Assembly (NCBI GenBank): GCA_934464775.1
Contig: CAKSKG010000001.1
Span: 1 to 64,000, forward strand
Length of the DNA: 64,000 nucleotides
Direction of reading: 5' to 3'
Source: an uncultured Oscillospiraceae bacterium
Lineage (GTDB): Bacteria > Bacillota > Clostridia > Oscillospirales > Ruminococcaceae
Positions 1 to 8,364 of this stretch are shown here, piece by piece (position 1 is the first letter of the stretch; the number at the start of each line of letters is the position of its first letter). A program made the translations under genes and the position numbers. The notes below the pieces were generated by a model that worked only from the letters and a program-made list of their open reading frames with translations, searched no databases and was not told the origin of the DNA.

Positions 1-73
1 TGCAAGATGACGGAAAATCTGCAAGCAGATGAGGTACTAAGGCTTTAGCCGGTGGTTTTTAGAGGTGACCTTA
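1..73. repeat. Right end of a 180-bp inverted-repeat element (MITE-like), cut by the window edge
   Basis: These 73 bases are identical to 18786-18858, the right part of the complete element at 18680-18859, and end in the same terminal repeat (TGGTTTTTAGAGGTGACCTT). The left part lies outside the window. It sits just 3' of uvrB. Perfect identity between two distant non-coding copies points to recent spread, but no transposase is visible here. Confidence 0.8.
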
Positions 74-94
74 TATTACATATTTATTTCCCGA

Positions 95-2086
95 TCAAAG
101 CCCCGTTTTTCTCGCCTTTACCATTTCATCTTTAAGCTCCTTGATCTTGTCACGGAGATATGCGGCGTGCTCGAATTCAAGCATCTTTGCGGCATTCTTC
201 ATTTCCACTGTCATAGTCTCGATGAGCTGTAAACGCTCCTTGTCGGTCAGGCGCTTTTTCTTCTTTGTTTTCTGTTCCGTCTCCGCCTTTGAGGATATCT
301 CGATGATGTCACGCACTTCTTTTTTGATAGTTTTCGGTACGATGCCATGCTCCTCATTGTATCTCATCTGGATAGTACGGCGGCGCTCCGTCTCGGCTAT
401 GGCATTTTCCATGGACTTTGTTACAGTATCGGCGTACATTATTACCTTGCCCTCGCTGTTTCGTGCGGCACGTCCGATAGTCTGTATCAGCGATGATTCC
501 GAACGGAGGAAGCCCTCCTTGTCGGCGTCAAGAATAGCCACCAACGATACCTCGGGTATATCAAGACCCTCACGGAGCAGGTTTATTCCAACCAGCACAT
601 CAAACTCGCCCAGACGGAGATCACGGATTATCTCCATTCGCTCGATAGTGTCTATGTCATGATGCATATACCTTACCTTGATGTTCATTCCCTTTAAGAA
701 GTCGGTAAGATCCTCTGCCATTTTCTTTGTGAGCGTTGTAACAAGCACACGCTCCTTTTTTTCGATGCGCACATTTATCTCGGAAAGCAGATCCTCGATC
801 TGACCCTCAACAGGCTTTACGATTATCTCGGGATCCACAAGTCCCGTAGGACGTATGACCTGCTCGACTATCTGCGCCGAATGATCCTTTTCATATGGTC
901 CCGGAGTAGCCGAAACAAATACCGCCTGATTTATCTTCGATTCAAATTCACCGAAATTCAGCGGACGGTTGTCCAGCGCCGACGGCAGACGGAAACCGTA
1001 TTCTATCAGCACATTTTTTCTGCCTCTGTCGCCTGCGCTCATTCCCCTTACCTGCGGCAGCGAAACATGGCTCTCGTCCACGAACAGCACAAAATCCTCG
1101 GGGAAGTGGTCAAGCAGAGTATAAGGAGTGCTGCCCGGCTCTCTGCCTGCAAGTATCCTCGAATAGTTCTCGATGCCCTTGCAGAAGCCTATCTCCTCCA
1201 GCATCTCGATATCGTAAAGCGTTCTCTGCTCGATACGCTGTGCCTCGATGAGCTTGTCATTCTCCTTGAAGTATTTCACACGCTCCTCCATTTCACGGCG
1301 TATCTCCTCAACGGAGCGGTGTATCTCGTTCTTTGAAACAACATAATGTGAAGCAGGATATATCGCCGCATGGGCAAGCTCGCAGACAGCATTTCCCGTA
1401 AGGGCGTTGAACTCGGTTATACGGTCTATCTCGTCGCCGAAAAATTCAACTCTGAGCGCAGTCTCGGAAGAGCCTGCGGGGAATATCTCAACGGTATCTC
1501 CCCTTACCCTGAATTTATTTCTGATAAAATTGATGTCATTGCGCTCATACTGGATAGCCACAAGCCGTCCCAGCAAAGTCTCACGGGATATCTCCATGCC
1601 CTTTCTCAGCGAGATAACATTTGTACGGTAATCCTCGGGCGCACCCAGCGAATATATGCAGGACACGGAGGCAACTATGATAACGTCTCTCCGCTCCGCA
1701 AGGGCAAGCGTTGCGGAATGGCGCAGCTTGTCTATCTCATCATTTATGGCGCTGTCCTTTTCAATAAATGAATCGGTAGAGGGAATATATGCCTCGGGCT
1801 GATAATAGTCATAATATGAAACGAAATATTCAACGGCATTGTGCGGAAAAAACTCCTTGAACTCGGAGCAGAGCTGTGCGGCAAGAGTCTTGTTGTGAGC
1901 CAGCACAAGTGTGGGACGGTTTATCTCGGCAATAACGCTTGCCATAGTAAAGGTCTTGCCCGAACCCGTAACGCCCATAAGGGTCTGTTCACGCATACCC
2001 GAATTAAGTCCGTCAACAATTTTTCTGATAGCCTCGGGCTGATCTCCCGCAGGCTTATAATCGGAAACAAGCTCAAATTTATCCAA
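95..2086 (-). CDS. uvrB: Excinuclease ABC subunit B
   Basis: UvrB is the damage-verifying helicase-like subunit of nucleotide excision repair; it receives DNA from UvrA and recruits UvrC. The 663-residue product has the usual family length. Visible signatures are the Walker A motif GVTGSGKTFT near residue 40, the hydrophobic beta-hairpin segment YYDYYQPEAYIP near residue 92, the DESH helicase motif near residue 340, the motif VI region QTIGRAARN, and a C-terminal UVR domain (about 620-655) that contacts UvrC. The start at 2086 follows an AAAGGAGAG Shine-Dalgarno site. A promoter and a LexA-like box lie upstream (2108-2119), consistent with SOS control as in other bacteria. Confidence 0.98.
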   Translation of the reverse strand: MDKFELVSDYKPAGDQPEAIRKIVDGLNSGMREQTLMGVTGSGKTFTMASVIAEINRPTLVLAHNKTLAAQLCSEFKEFFPHNAVEYFVSYYDYYQPEAYIPSTDSFIEKDSAINDEIDKLRHSATLALAERRDVIIVASVSCIYSLGAPEDYRTNVISLRKGMEISRETLLGRLVAIQYERNDINFIRNKFRVRGDTVEIFPAGSSETALRVEFFGDEIDRITEFNALTGNAVCELAHAAIYPASHYVVSKNEIHRSVEEIRREMEERVKYFKENDKLIEAQRIEQRTLYDIEMLEEIGFCKGIENYSRILAGREPGSTPYTLLDHFPEDFVLFVDESHVSLPQVRGMSAGDRGRKNVLIEYGFRLPSALDNRPLNFGEFESKINQAVFVSATPGPYEKDHSAQIVEQVIRPTGLVDPEIIVKPVEGQIEDLLSEINVRIEKKERVLVTTLTKKMAEDLTDFLKGMNIKVRYMHHDIDTIERMEIIRDLRLGEFDVLVGINLLREGLDIPEVSLVAILDADKEGFLRSESSLIQTIGRAARNSEGKVIMYADTVTKSMENAIAETERRRTIQMRYNEEHGIVPKTIKKEVRDIIEISSKAETEQKTKKKKRLTDKERLQLIETMTVEMKNAAKMLEFEHAAYLRDKIKELKDEMVKARKTGL

Positions 2087-2107
2087 TCAAATCTCTCCTT
2101 TAATACA

Positions 2108-2119
2108 GAACATACGTGC
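2108..2119 (-). promoter_or_regulatory. Probable LexA (SOS) box upstream of uvrB
   Basis: GAACATACGTGC matches the Firmicute LexA pattern GAAC-N4-GTTC with one mismatch. It lies between the uvrB promoter and its Shine-Dalgarno site. uvrB is a classical LexA target, which supports the reading. Confidence 0.55.
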
Positions 2120-2128
2120 GATACATTT

Positions 2129-2157
2129 ATAATAATACATTTATTTTTATATGTCAA
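2129..2157 (-). promoter_or_regulatory. Promoter of uvrB
   Basis: On the minus strand TTGACA (2152-2157) and TATTAT (2129-2134) are separated by 17 bases, upstream of the LexA-like box and the uvrB start. Confidence 0.7.
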
Positions 2158-2177
2158 TAGTATACGCACAAAACAGC

Positions 2178-2207
2178 AAAAGGCACTCCGAAAAGTGCCT
2201 TTTTTTC
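2178..2207 (-). terminator. Hairpin terminator after the serine acetyltransferase gene
   Basis: A 7-bp stem, AGGCACT/AGTGCCT, with a 6-base loop lies between the stop at 2229 and the uvrB promoter. T-runs are present on both strands; the one on the plus strand is stronger, but only a minus-strand gene reaches it. Confidence 0.65.
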
Positions 2208-2228
2208 ATCAATCAATTGATATTATCA

Positions 2229-3167
2229 TCAGATTATGTAAAACCATTCATTTCCCGATCTGCTTCCGTCCGCATAGTTTATGTGAAGCTCCTGTGTCTT
2301 GACGCTTATCCTTGCGCCTGCGGGAACGGACGATGTGATGAACACATTTCCTCCGATGACCGCATCATGTCCCACAACAGTCTCGCCGCCCAAGATCGAA
2401 GCTCCCGAATAAATTGTAACATTATCCTCGATAGTGGGGTGACGCTTCTTGTTTTTCAGCTTCTGACCGCCCCTTGTGGAAAGCGCACCGAGAGTAACTC
2501 CCTGATATACCTTAACATTGTCGCCTATCTCGGTCGTTTCGCCGATAACGATGCCCGTTCCGTGGTCAATGAAAAAGTATTTTCCGATAGTCGCACCGGG
2601 GTGAATGTCTATTCCCGTTACGCTGTGAGCGTGCTCGGTCATCATTCTGGGGATAAGAGGCACCGACAGCAGATGAAGCTGATGAGCTATGCGGTTCACA
2701 AGGATAGCATAAAGTCCGGGATATGAAAAAATGATCTCGTCCTTGTTGAATGCCGCAGGGTCGCCGTCAAAAAATGCCTGAACGTCCGTTTGGATATATT
2801 CTCTTATCATCGGGATAGTTTCAAGAAATTTCAGAGATATCTCCTCGGCGGCTGTATGTACGGTTTCATCGTCCGCATTTTCGTACTGGGGATTGTATTT
2901 CAGCACATTGGATATCTGGCGTGAAAGGTTGAAAAGCACGTCCTCCAGAAGCATTGTGGTATTGTTTTTTATTGTATATATGCGGAAGCTGGGATTCTTG
3001 AAATATCCGGGAAAAATTATGCTGCGGAGCTTTTCGATTATATCAATGACAGCCTTTTTGTCGGGGCTGTCAAAGGACATGGTGCAGTCAATATCCCTGC
3101 CGCAGCGGTAGTCATCGAGTATTTTATCAGTAAGAGCATTTATTTTGATATCAACATCATTTTTCAT
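2229..3167 (-). CDS. cysE: Serine O-acetyltransferase
   Basis: This enzyme transfers acetyl from acetyl-CoA to L-serine to give O-acetylserine, the carbon skeleton for cysteine. The 312-residue protein has an alpha-helical N-terminal half (about 1-190) and a left-handed beta-helix built of hexapeptide repeats (about 190-290). Family signatures are visible: DIHPGATIG, the catalytic-region HGTGIVIGETTEIGDN, and VYQGVTLGA. The start at 3167 follows GGAGGA. The length and long N-terminal region fit the EpsC-like/anaerobe branch rather than the short enterobacterial form. No cysK partner is adjacent; the gene stands alone between a terminator and a divergent signalling gene. Confidence 0.93.
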   Translation of the reverse strand: MKNDVDIKINALTDKILDDYRCGRDIDCTMSFDSPDKKAVIDIIEKLRSIIFPGYFKNPSFRIYTIKNNTTMLLEDVLFNLSRQISNVLKYNPQYENADDETVHTAAEEISLKFLETIPMIREYIQTDVQAFFDGDPAAFNKDEIIFSYPGLYAILVNRIAHQLHLLSVPLIPRMMTEHAHSVTGIDIHPGATIGKYFFIDHGTGIVIGETTEIGDNVKVYQGVTLGALSTRGGQKLKNKKRHPTIEDNVTIYSGASILGGETVVGHDAVIGGNVFITSSVPAGARISVKTQELHINYADGSRSGNEWFYII

Positions 3168-3315
3168 GACGATTCCTCCGTATCTGTTTCAGAATAACAT
3201 TTTAATTATACAACATAACCGCTCCGAATGCGTTAATAAAATGTTAACGGGAAAATGGCAGGGTAAATATGAAATTTTATTAAGAATATTTCGTTAAATA
3301 ATGCAGTTTTTGAAC

Positions 3316-3344
3316 TTGAAAAAGCACATAAAATGTGGTATGAT
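3316..3344 (+). promoter_or_regulatory. Promoter of the LacI-sensor/GGDEF gene
   Basis: TTGAAA (3316-3321) and TATGAT (3339-3344) are 17 bases apart. Transcription would start near 3351, only about 12 bases before the GGAGGTGAG Shine-Dalgarno site. Confidence 0.6.
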
Positions 3345-3375
3345 TTATTATAAATACTAATGGAGGTGAGCTGAA

Positions 3376-5283
3376 ACGAAACGTAAGACCTTTGCCGTTT
3401 GTGTTACGGGCTATAACTGGGAATATGAGACCCGTGCCGTTGACGGCATTCGCCGCCGCTGTATGGAAAAGAATATAAATCTTCTGGTGTTTGCACCTCT
3501 TTTAATGCGCCCCGAGCTGAATTCGGACAGGATCATTCCAAAAAACACATATAAGGGCGAAAAGGAAATATTCAGGCTTATCCGCTATGATCGTCTTGAC
3601 GGCATGATTATCCTCGGCGATTCCATGCTGGATATAGATTCGGTGGACGAAATATCCGCAGAGGCGGAAAAGCACAATGTCCCCGTCATTGATCTCAGCG
3701 ACCCTTACCATACACTGAAATACAATGTCACCCTGTCCGACAAGGACGCAATGGGGCAGATCGTCAGCCACCTTATCGAAGACCACGGCGTCACAAAAAT
3801 AAATTTCATCGGCGGCTTCAAGGGCAATCCCCAGACCGATGAACGCCTTGCCGCTTACCGAAAAGAGCTGGAGCGCCACGGCATACCCTATGATGAAAGC
3901 CGTGTGGATTACGGCGAGTTCTGGACAAAGGCAGCCGACTGCGCCGAACGCTTCATGCTTTCGGAGGATAAGCCGAGGGCAATAGTTTGCGCCAGCGATT
4001 CAATGGCTCTTTTCTGCATGGATAAAATGAAAGAAATGGGTCTGCGCATTCCCGAGGATATCATCGTGACAGGCTTTGACGGATTAAGCGACTGCGACCT
4101 TTACACCCCGACCCTTACATCTGTCCGCCGTGATTTCCGCCGTGCAGGCGAGGTATGCGTCGATCTTCTGGAGGATATCATAAGCGGAAAGGACGCTCCG
4201 CAGATGACTTATGTTGGCTGTGAGCTTGTGAAAAACGGCTCCTGCGGCTGCGGTGCAAATGAACCTCACAAGATAAAAAGCTTCATGGATTCATATTATG
4301 AGCGCAACCGCCTCAATGAATTCAATACATATATCCTTGATACAAATGCCGCATTTTCGGGCGTAAGCATATCGGAGGAGCTTTTCTCCGATGCGGAAAA
4401 CTTTGCGAAATTCTTCAAGATGAAAAGGCTTTACATCTGTATCTGCGCCAATGTTGAAAACGTTTCCGTGGATATCGACAGAAACGAAGGCTCCGAATTT
4501 GCGGGATTTTCGGACAAAATGGTGTCTATGTACCAATACGGTCACAGCATACCGAACCACACCGAATTTCCTACATCGGATTATCTCCCCGAACCTTTTC
4601 TTGACGGCGACGAGCCTGTTTTCATGGCTTTCTCCCCTCTCTATTTCAAGAACCGAATGCTCGGCTACATTGCCTTTGAGCCGTCCTGCATGAAGGGCGA
4701 GGGCAAGCTTCTTGCAACATGGACAATGACGCTTTCCCATAACGCAGGCGGATTTTATGTCAACAAGGAGCTTGAAATGGCTGTCAGGGAGCTGGAAAAT
4801 CTTTATGTCCGTGATCCTCTTACGGGACTTTACAACCGCCGCGGAATGAAGCGAATGGGCAGTCCCCTTATCGAAAATGCACGCAGAAGCGGCAGTCTTA
4901 TCACGGTGATCTGCGCCGATATCGACCGCCTGAAATATATAAATGACAATTTCGGACATGAAGCAGGTGACAATGCCATTGTGCAGACAGCCAAGGCGAT
5001 CCGCTATGCGCTGCCCTCCGAAAGCATCTGCACCAGAACCGGCGGAGATGAATACTGCGTGATAATATCCCACAGCCCCGATTTATCCGTTGATGAAAAT
5101 ATCGCAAAGATATCGTCGCTGCTGGACAAATACAATGCGGCAAGCGGGCTCCCCTATCAGGTAGGGTGCAGCTGCGGATATTATACCGTCAATGCATCGG
5201 AAATAACCACCGTTGACAGCATGATAAAAACAGCCGATACGAATATGTACAGGGTCAAGCAGGCAAAAAGATCCTCAAAATAA
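3376..5283 (+). CDS. LacI-type sugar-binding sensor fused to GGDEF diguanylate cyclase
   Basis: A type-1 periplasmic-binding-protein fold of the LacI family (first 270 residues or so, no helix-turn-helix) is followed by a middle region with no family I recognise and a C-terminal GGDEF domain. The cyclase core is intact: DPLTGLYNRRG, an ICADIDRLKYIND metal-binding segment, and TGGDEY as the active-site loop. No signal peptide or membrane segment is visible, so the sensor probably reads a cytosolic ligand and controls c-di-GMP. The first standard start is ATG 3463, but the same frame is open upstream to 3370 and encodes KRKTFAVCVTGYNW, matching the N-terminus of the paralogue at 8365-10662. A strong GGAGGTGAG at 3362-3370 points to ACG 3376 as the start. 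If 3463 were used, the first beta-strand of the fold would be lost. Confidence 0.85.
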   Translation, partial: TKRKTFAVCVTGYNWEYETRAVDGIRRRCMEKNINLLVFAPLLMRPELNSDRIIPKNTYKGEKEIFRLIRYDRLDGMIILGDSMLDIDSVDEISAEAEKHNVPVIDLSDPYHTLKYNVTLSDKDAMGQIVSHLIEDHGVTKINFIGGFKGNPQTDERLAAYRKELERHGIPYDESRVDYGEFWTKAADCAERFMLSEDKPRAIVCASDSMALFCMDKMKEMGLRIPEDIIVTGFDGLSDCDLYTPTLTSVRRDFRRAGEVCVDLLEDIISGKDAPQMTYVGCELVKNGSCGCGANEPHKIKSFMDSYYERNRLNEFNTYILDTNAAFSGVSISEELFSDAENFAKFFKMKRLYICICANVENVSVDIDRNEGSEFAGFSDKMVSMYQYGHSIPNHTEFPTSDYLPEPFLDGDEPVFMAFSPLYFKNRMLGYIAFEPSCMKGEGKLLATWTMTLSHNAGGFYVNKELEMAVRELENLYVRDPLTGLYNRRGMKRMGSPLIENARRSGSLITVICADIDRLKYINDNFGHEAGDNAIVQTAKAIRYALPSESICTRTGGDEYCVIISHSPDLSVDENIAKISSLLDKYNAASGLPYQVGCSCGYYTVNASEITTVDSMIKTADTNMYRVKQAKRSSK

Positions 5284-5336
5284 TGGTCGCATCTGATGTG
5301 CTAAGGCTTTAGCCGATGGTTTTTAGAGGTGACCTA
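5284..5336. repeat. Short derivative of the 180-bp inverted-repeat element
   Basis: GCTAAGGCTTTAGCC followed by ATGGTTTTTAGAGGTGACCT matches the right end of the element at 18680-18859 with a few differences. The left side is shrunk to a TGGTCGC remnant, so this looks like an internally deleted or decayed copy just past the stop codon of the GGDEF gene. Confidence 0.65.
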
Positions 5337-5347
5337 ATATGAATGCT

Positions 5348-5390
5348 TCGGAAGCAAACGGAAATTTTCCCGTTCGCTTCCGTTTTTTTA
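5348..5390 (+). terminator. Terminator of the LacI-sensor/GGDEF gene
   Basis: A 12-bp stem (GGAAGCAAACGG with CCGTTCGCTTCC, one mismatch) and an 8-base loop are followed by seven T. Confidence 0.85.
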
Positions 5391-5498
5391 TGCATAAAAA
5401 TATCTCTTCGGCAAATATTAAAATTAAGCCAAAAACGGCAAATTAGCATAAGATTACCGAAATCATACAAAATATTTACACAATATGAAAAGTTACCC

Positions 5499-5528
5499 TT
5501 GACAAACGGCATATCGGTGTGATATTAT
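5499..5528 (+). promoter_or_regulatory. Promoter of enolase, with a long leader
   Basis: TTGACA (5499-5504) and TATTAT (5523-5528) are 18 bases apart. The leader from about 5535 to the start codon at 5720 is some 185 bases; I see no known riboswitch or terminator in it. An open frame from 5591 into eno has no Shine-Dalgarno site and is not part of the enzyme. Confidence 0.75.
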
Positions 5529-5719
5529 GATTTCGGTAAGCAAAAACTAACTAAAATGAATAAGTCAAAAAGCAGACTCCTTTCGGGATATTGCCCAAAG
5601 TTTCGCAGCGTGAAAATATCTGTCGGCACAACAGTTATTTTTTATCTTTACAGAGGACCTTCCGTAAGACCGCTGCGGAATATGTCTGCAAAAAATTAAT
5701 TATGATAGGAGAAATTTCA

Positions 5720-7015
5720 ATGAGCTACTTGGAAATTGAAAAGGTCATCGGCAGAGAAATACTTGATTCAAGAGGAAACCCCACAGTTGAGGCTGAGGTC
5801 GTTCTCGTTGATGGAACAGTCGGCAGAGGCACAGCTCCCAGCGGCGCTTCCACAGGCGAGTTCGAGGCTCTTGAGCTTCGTGACGGCGACAAGTCCCGCT
5901 ACCTCGGAAAGGGCGTTTCAAAGGCTGTTGAAAATATCAATACAATAATCAACGATACGATCACAGGCATGGACGCTTCCGATATCTATGCCGTTGATAA
6001 GGCAATGATCGACGCAGACGGCACAAAGGACAAGTCAAAGCTTGGCGCAAACGCTATCCTTGCAGTATCTATCGCCTGCGCAAGAGCTGCTTCGATCGCA
6101 CTTGATATCCCCCTCTACCGCTTCCTCGGCGGCATCTCGGGCAACCGTCTCCCCGTTCCTATGATGAACATTCTCAACGGCGGCGCTCATGCAGCAAACA
6201 CTGTTGACGTTCAGGAATTTATGATTATGCCCGCAGGCGCTCCCAGCTTCAAGGAAGCTCTCAGAATGTGCGCAGAGGTATTCCACGCACTTGCAGCTCT
6301 CCTCAAGTCAAAGGGTCTTGCAACATCTGTTGGTGACGAGGGCGGCTTCGCTCCCAACCTTGCAAGCGATGAAGAGGCTATCGACTATATCCTTCAGGCT
6401 GTCAAGAATGCAGGCTATGAGCCGGGAAAGGACTTCATGATCGCTATGGACGCTGCTTCAAGCGAATGGAAGGGCAGCAAGAAGGGCGAGTATGTTCTCC
6501 CCAAGGCCGGCACAAAGTTCACTTCCGAGGAGCTTATCGCTCACTGGAAGAAGCTTGTTGAAAAGTATCCTATCATCTCTATCGAGGACGCTCTCGATGA
6601 AGAGGACTGGGAAGGCTGGCAGAAGCTTACAAAGGAGCTTGGCGACAAGGTACAGCTGGTAGGCGACGACCTGTTCGTAACAAATACAGAGCGTCTCAAG
6701 AAGGGCATCGAGCTTGGCTGCGGAAACTCTATCCTTATCAAGCTCAATCAGATCGGCTCTGTTTCCGAAACACTTGAAGCTATCAAAATGGCTCACAAGG
6801 CAGGCTATACAGCTATCGCTTCTCACCGTTCAGGTGAAACGGCAGATACAACTATTGCCGACCTCGCAGTTGCACTGAACACCTGCCAGATCAAGACAGG
6901 CGCACCCAGCCGCAGCGAGCGTGTTGCAAAGTACAATCAGCTTCTCCGCATTGAAGAAGAGCTTGGCGACAGCGCAGTATATCCCGGATTCGGCGCTTAC
7001 AACGTAAAGAGATAA
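5720..7015 (+). CDS. eno: Enolase (phosphopyruvate hydratase)
   Basis: Enolase interconverts 2-phosphoglycerate and phosphoenolpyruvate in glycolysis. The 431-residue protein has the normal bacterial length. Characteristic segments are REILDSRGNPTVE at the N-terminus, GNRLPVPMMNILNGG, the general acid/base region VGDEGGFAPN, metal ligands in SIEDALDEEDW and LVGDDLFVTN, LIKLNQIGS, and the closing loop region ASHRSGET. ATG 5720 is chosen because it follows AGGAG and begins the conserved MSYLEIEKV N-terminus; the longer open frame upstream lacks a Shine-Dalgarno site. It is expressed as a single gene. Confidence 0.98.
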   Translation: MSYLEIEKVIGREILDSRGNPTVEAEVVLVDGTVGRGTAPSGASTGEFEALELRDGDKSRYLGKGVSKAVENINTIINDTITGMDASDIYAVDKAMIDADGTKDKSKLGANAILAVSIACARAASIALDIPLYRFLGGISGNRLPVPMMNILNGGAHAANTVDVQEFMIMPAGAPSFKEALRMCAEVFHALAALLKSKGLATSVGDEGGFAPNLASDEEAIDYILQAVKNAGYEPGKDFMIAMDAASSEWKGSKKGEYVLPKAGTKFTSEELIAHWKKLVEKYPIISIEDALDEEDWEGWQKLTKELGDKVQLVGDDLFVTNTERLKKGIELGCGNSILIKLNQIGSVSETLEAIKMAHKAGYTAIASHRSGETADTTIADLAVALNTCQIKTGAPSRSERVAKYNQLLRIEEELGDSAVYPGFGAYNVKR

Positions 7016-7050
7016 CCAATTCAGGAAATTCTTCCTCATAATAATTTTCC

Positions 7051-7095
7051 GAAGCCGATGTGTATTTGCCGATATACATCGGCTTCACTATATTA
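7051..7095 (+). terminator. Hairpin after eno
   Basis: A stem GAAGCCGATGTGTAT/ATATACATCGGCTTC with a 6-base loop follows eno. Only an AT-rich tail, not a clean T-run, follows it, so termination here may be incomplete. Confidence 0.6.
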
Positions 7096-7110
7096 TATAT
7101 AATAGTGTAA

Positions 7111-7150
7111 CGCAAAAAATGTCCGTGACGAGCATCTCATCACGGACTTT
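7111..7150 (-). terminator. Terminator of the hisA-like/cytidine deaminase operon
   Basis: On the minus strand GTCCGTGA/TCACGGAC with an 11-base loop is followed by ATTTTTTG, directly downstream of the deaminase stop at 7165. Confidence 0.75.
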
Positions 7151-7164
7151 TCCATATTTACGAT

Positions 7165-7551
7165 TCAATACTGATATTCGGGCATAATATCCCCGAGACG
7201 GACTGTTCTTCCGTCCCTGTGGACAAGTACCTCAATATCCCTTGCGGACTTGCCTGTCTGCATCATAAATTCACGGCACGCTCCGCAGGGCGGCATTACT
7301 CCGCCGTCCTTGTATACGGCACATACCTTGACTATCTCAAATTCGCCGTTTGTAAACATAGCGGCAATTGCATTTCTCTCTGCGCAAAAGCCCAGAGAAC
7401 AGGCTGTATCAATACATACACCCGTGTAAATATTTCCTTTCGATGAAAGAACTGCCGCACCCACATCGCCTGTGAACATAAAATCAGAAACCTGATGCGG
7501 ATTTATAACAGACACTGCGGCATCATATAGCTTCTGCCATTCTTCCGTCAT
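7165..7551 (-). CDS. Cytidine deaminase family protein
   Basis: A 128-residue zinc deaminase of the cytidine deaminase fold. The signature motifs are present: CAERNAIAAM (zinc Cys and catalytic Glu) and PPCGACREF (two zinc cysteines). It probably deaminates cytidine or deoxycytidine for pyrimidine salvage; a blasticidin-S-deaminase-like or other nucleoside role cannot be excluded because this branch is divergent in its C-terminal half. The gene starts 20 bases after the hisA-like gene on the same strand and is the last gene of that operon. Confidence 0.85.
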   Translation of the reverse strand: MTEEWQKLYDAAVSVINPHQVSDFMFTGDVGAAVLSSKGNIYTGVCIDTACSLGFCAERNAIAAMFTNGEFEIVKVCAVYKDGGVMPPCGACREFMMQTGKSARDIEVLVHRDGRTVRLGDIMPEYQY

Positions 7552-7571
7552 TTATTTTATCCTCCGAAAAA

Positions 7572-8342
7572 TTACCTGTAAGCTGCGATCTTTTCAAAAT
7601 CCAGCTTTCCGCCGAAAATATCAAGAGCACTGCCGACTGTGAAATCCACACGTCCGCCGCCCAGCCTTTTCAGCTTTTCGATATCCTCATATGAGCCAAT
7701 GCCGCCTGCATATGTAACGGGGAAATTCTCCATTGCACCCAGCATAACGGCAATATCGTCCTCAATGCCGCCTGCCTTGCCCTCAACATCAACTGCATGA
7801 ACAAGAAATTCATCGCAATAGCCTTTGAGCATATTGAGATTATCCTCATTCACCGTCATGTCCGTGAACTTCTGCCAGCGGTCCGTGACGATATAATATT
7901 TCCCGTCACGCTTTCTGCACGAAAGGTCAAGAACGATATGCTCCTTTCCCACCGCAGAAACAAGCCTGTCCAGCTTTTCAAAGGATATCTCGCCGCCGCT
8001 GAAAACATATGAAGTCACGATAACATGGCTCGCACCCATTTCAAGAAAGCCTGCCGCATTTTCGGCATTGACGCCGCCGCCTATCTGGAGACCGCCCTTA
8101 TACTCGGAAAGGGCACTCTCCGCCTGCCGAAGATCCTCTTTGTAATACTCCGAAGAAGCGGGATTCAGCAAAATTATATGACCGCCTTTAAGCCCTCTGG
8201 ACTTATAAAGCTGTGCATAAAACGCACCGTCATATTCCGAGACGAAATTTTCGTCTGCGGCATTTCCCTTGTCCGCAAGACTTCCGCCGACTATCTGCTT
8301 CACCTTTCCGTTATGTATGTCGATACATGGTCTGAACCTCAT
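7572..8342 (-). CDS. hisA: HisA-type isomerase of the eukaryotic (HIS6-like) branch
   Basis: Phosphoribosylformimino-5-aminoimidazole carboxamide ribotide isomerase catalyses the fourth step of histidine synthesis, opening ProFAR to PRFAR. The 256-residue protein begins RFRPCIDIHNGKVKQIVGG, which is the hallmark of the fungal/plant HIS6-type enzyme rather than the bacterial HisA. Further barrel motifs are LQIGGGVN, VLDLSCRKRDGKYY and VTYAGGIGSYEDI. The start at 8342 follows GGCGGAG. The gene sits 22 bases after the LacI-sensor/GGDEF gene and before a cytidine deaminase, away from any other his gene. I infer an authentic histidine role, but a paralogous isomerase role is possible. Confidence 0.85.
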   Translation of the reverse strand: MRFRPCIDIHNGKVKQIVGGSLADKGNAADENFVSEYDGAFYAQLYKSRGLKGGHIILLNPASSEYYKEDLRQAESALSEYKGGLQIGGGVNAENAAGFLEMGASHVIVTSYVFSGGEISFEKLDRLVSAVGKEHIVLDLSCRKRDGKYYIVTDRWQKFTDMTVNEDNLNMLKGYCDEFLVHAVDVEGKAGGIEDDIAVMLGAMENFPVTYAGGIGSYEDIEKLKRLGGGRVDFTVGSALDIFGGKLDFEKIAAYR

Positions 8343-8364
8343 TGATTACTGCTCCGCCTTTCGA

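Noticed and set aside
5591..5719. 43-residue N-terminal extension of enolase
   Set aside because: No Shine-Dalgarno site at 5591 and no family match; the conserved N-terminus begins at 5720 after AGGAG.
5535..5719. Possible riboswitch in the long enolase leader
   Set aside because: No conserved aptamer pattern and no terminator or sequestering stem before the ribosome site could be seen.
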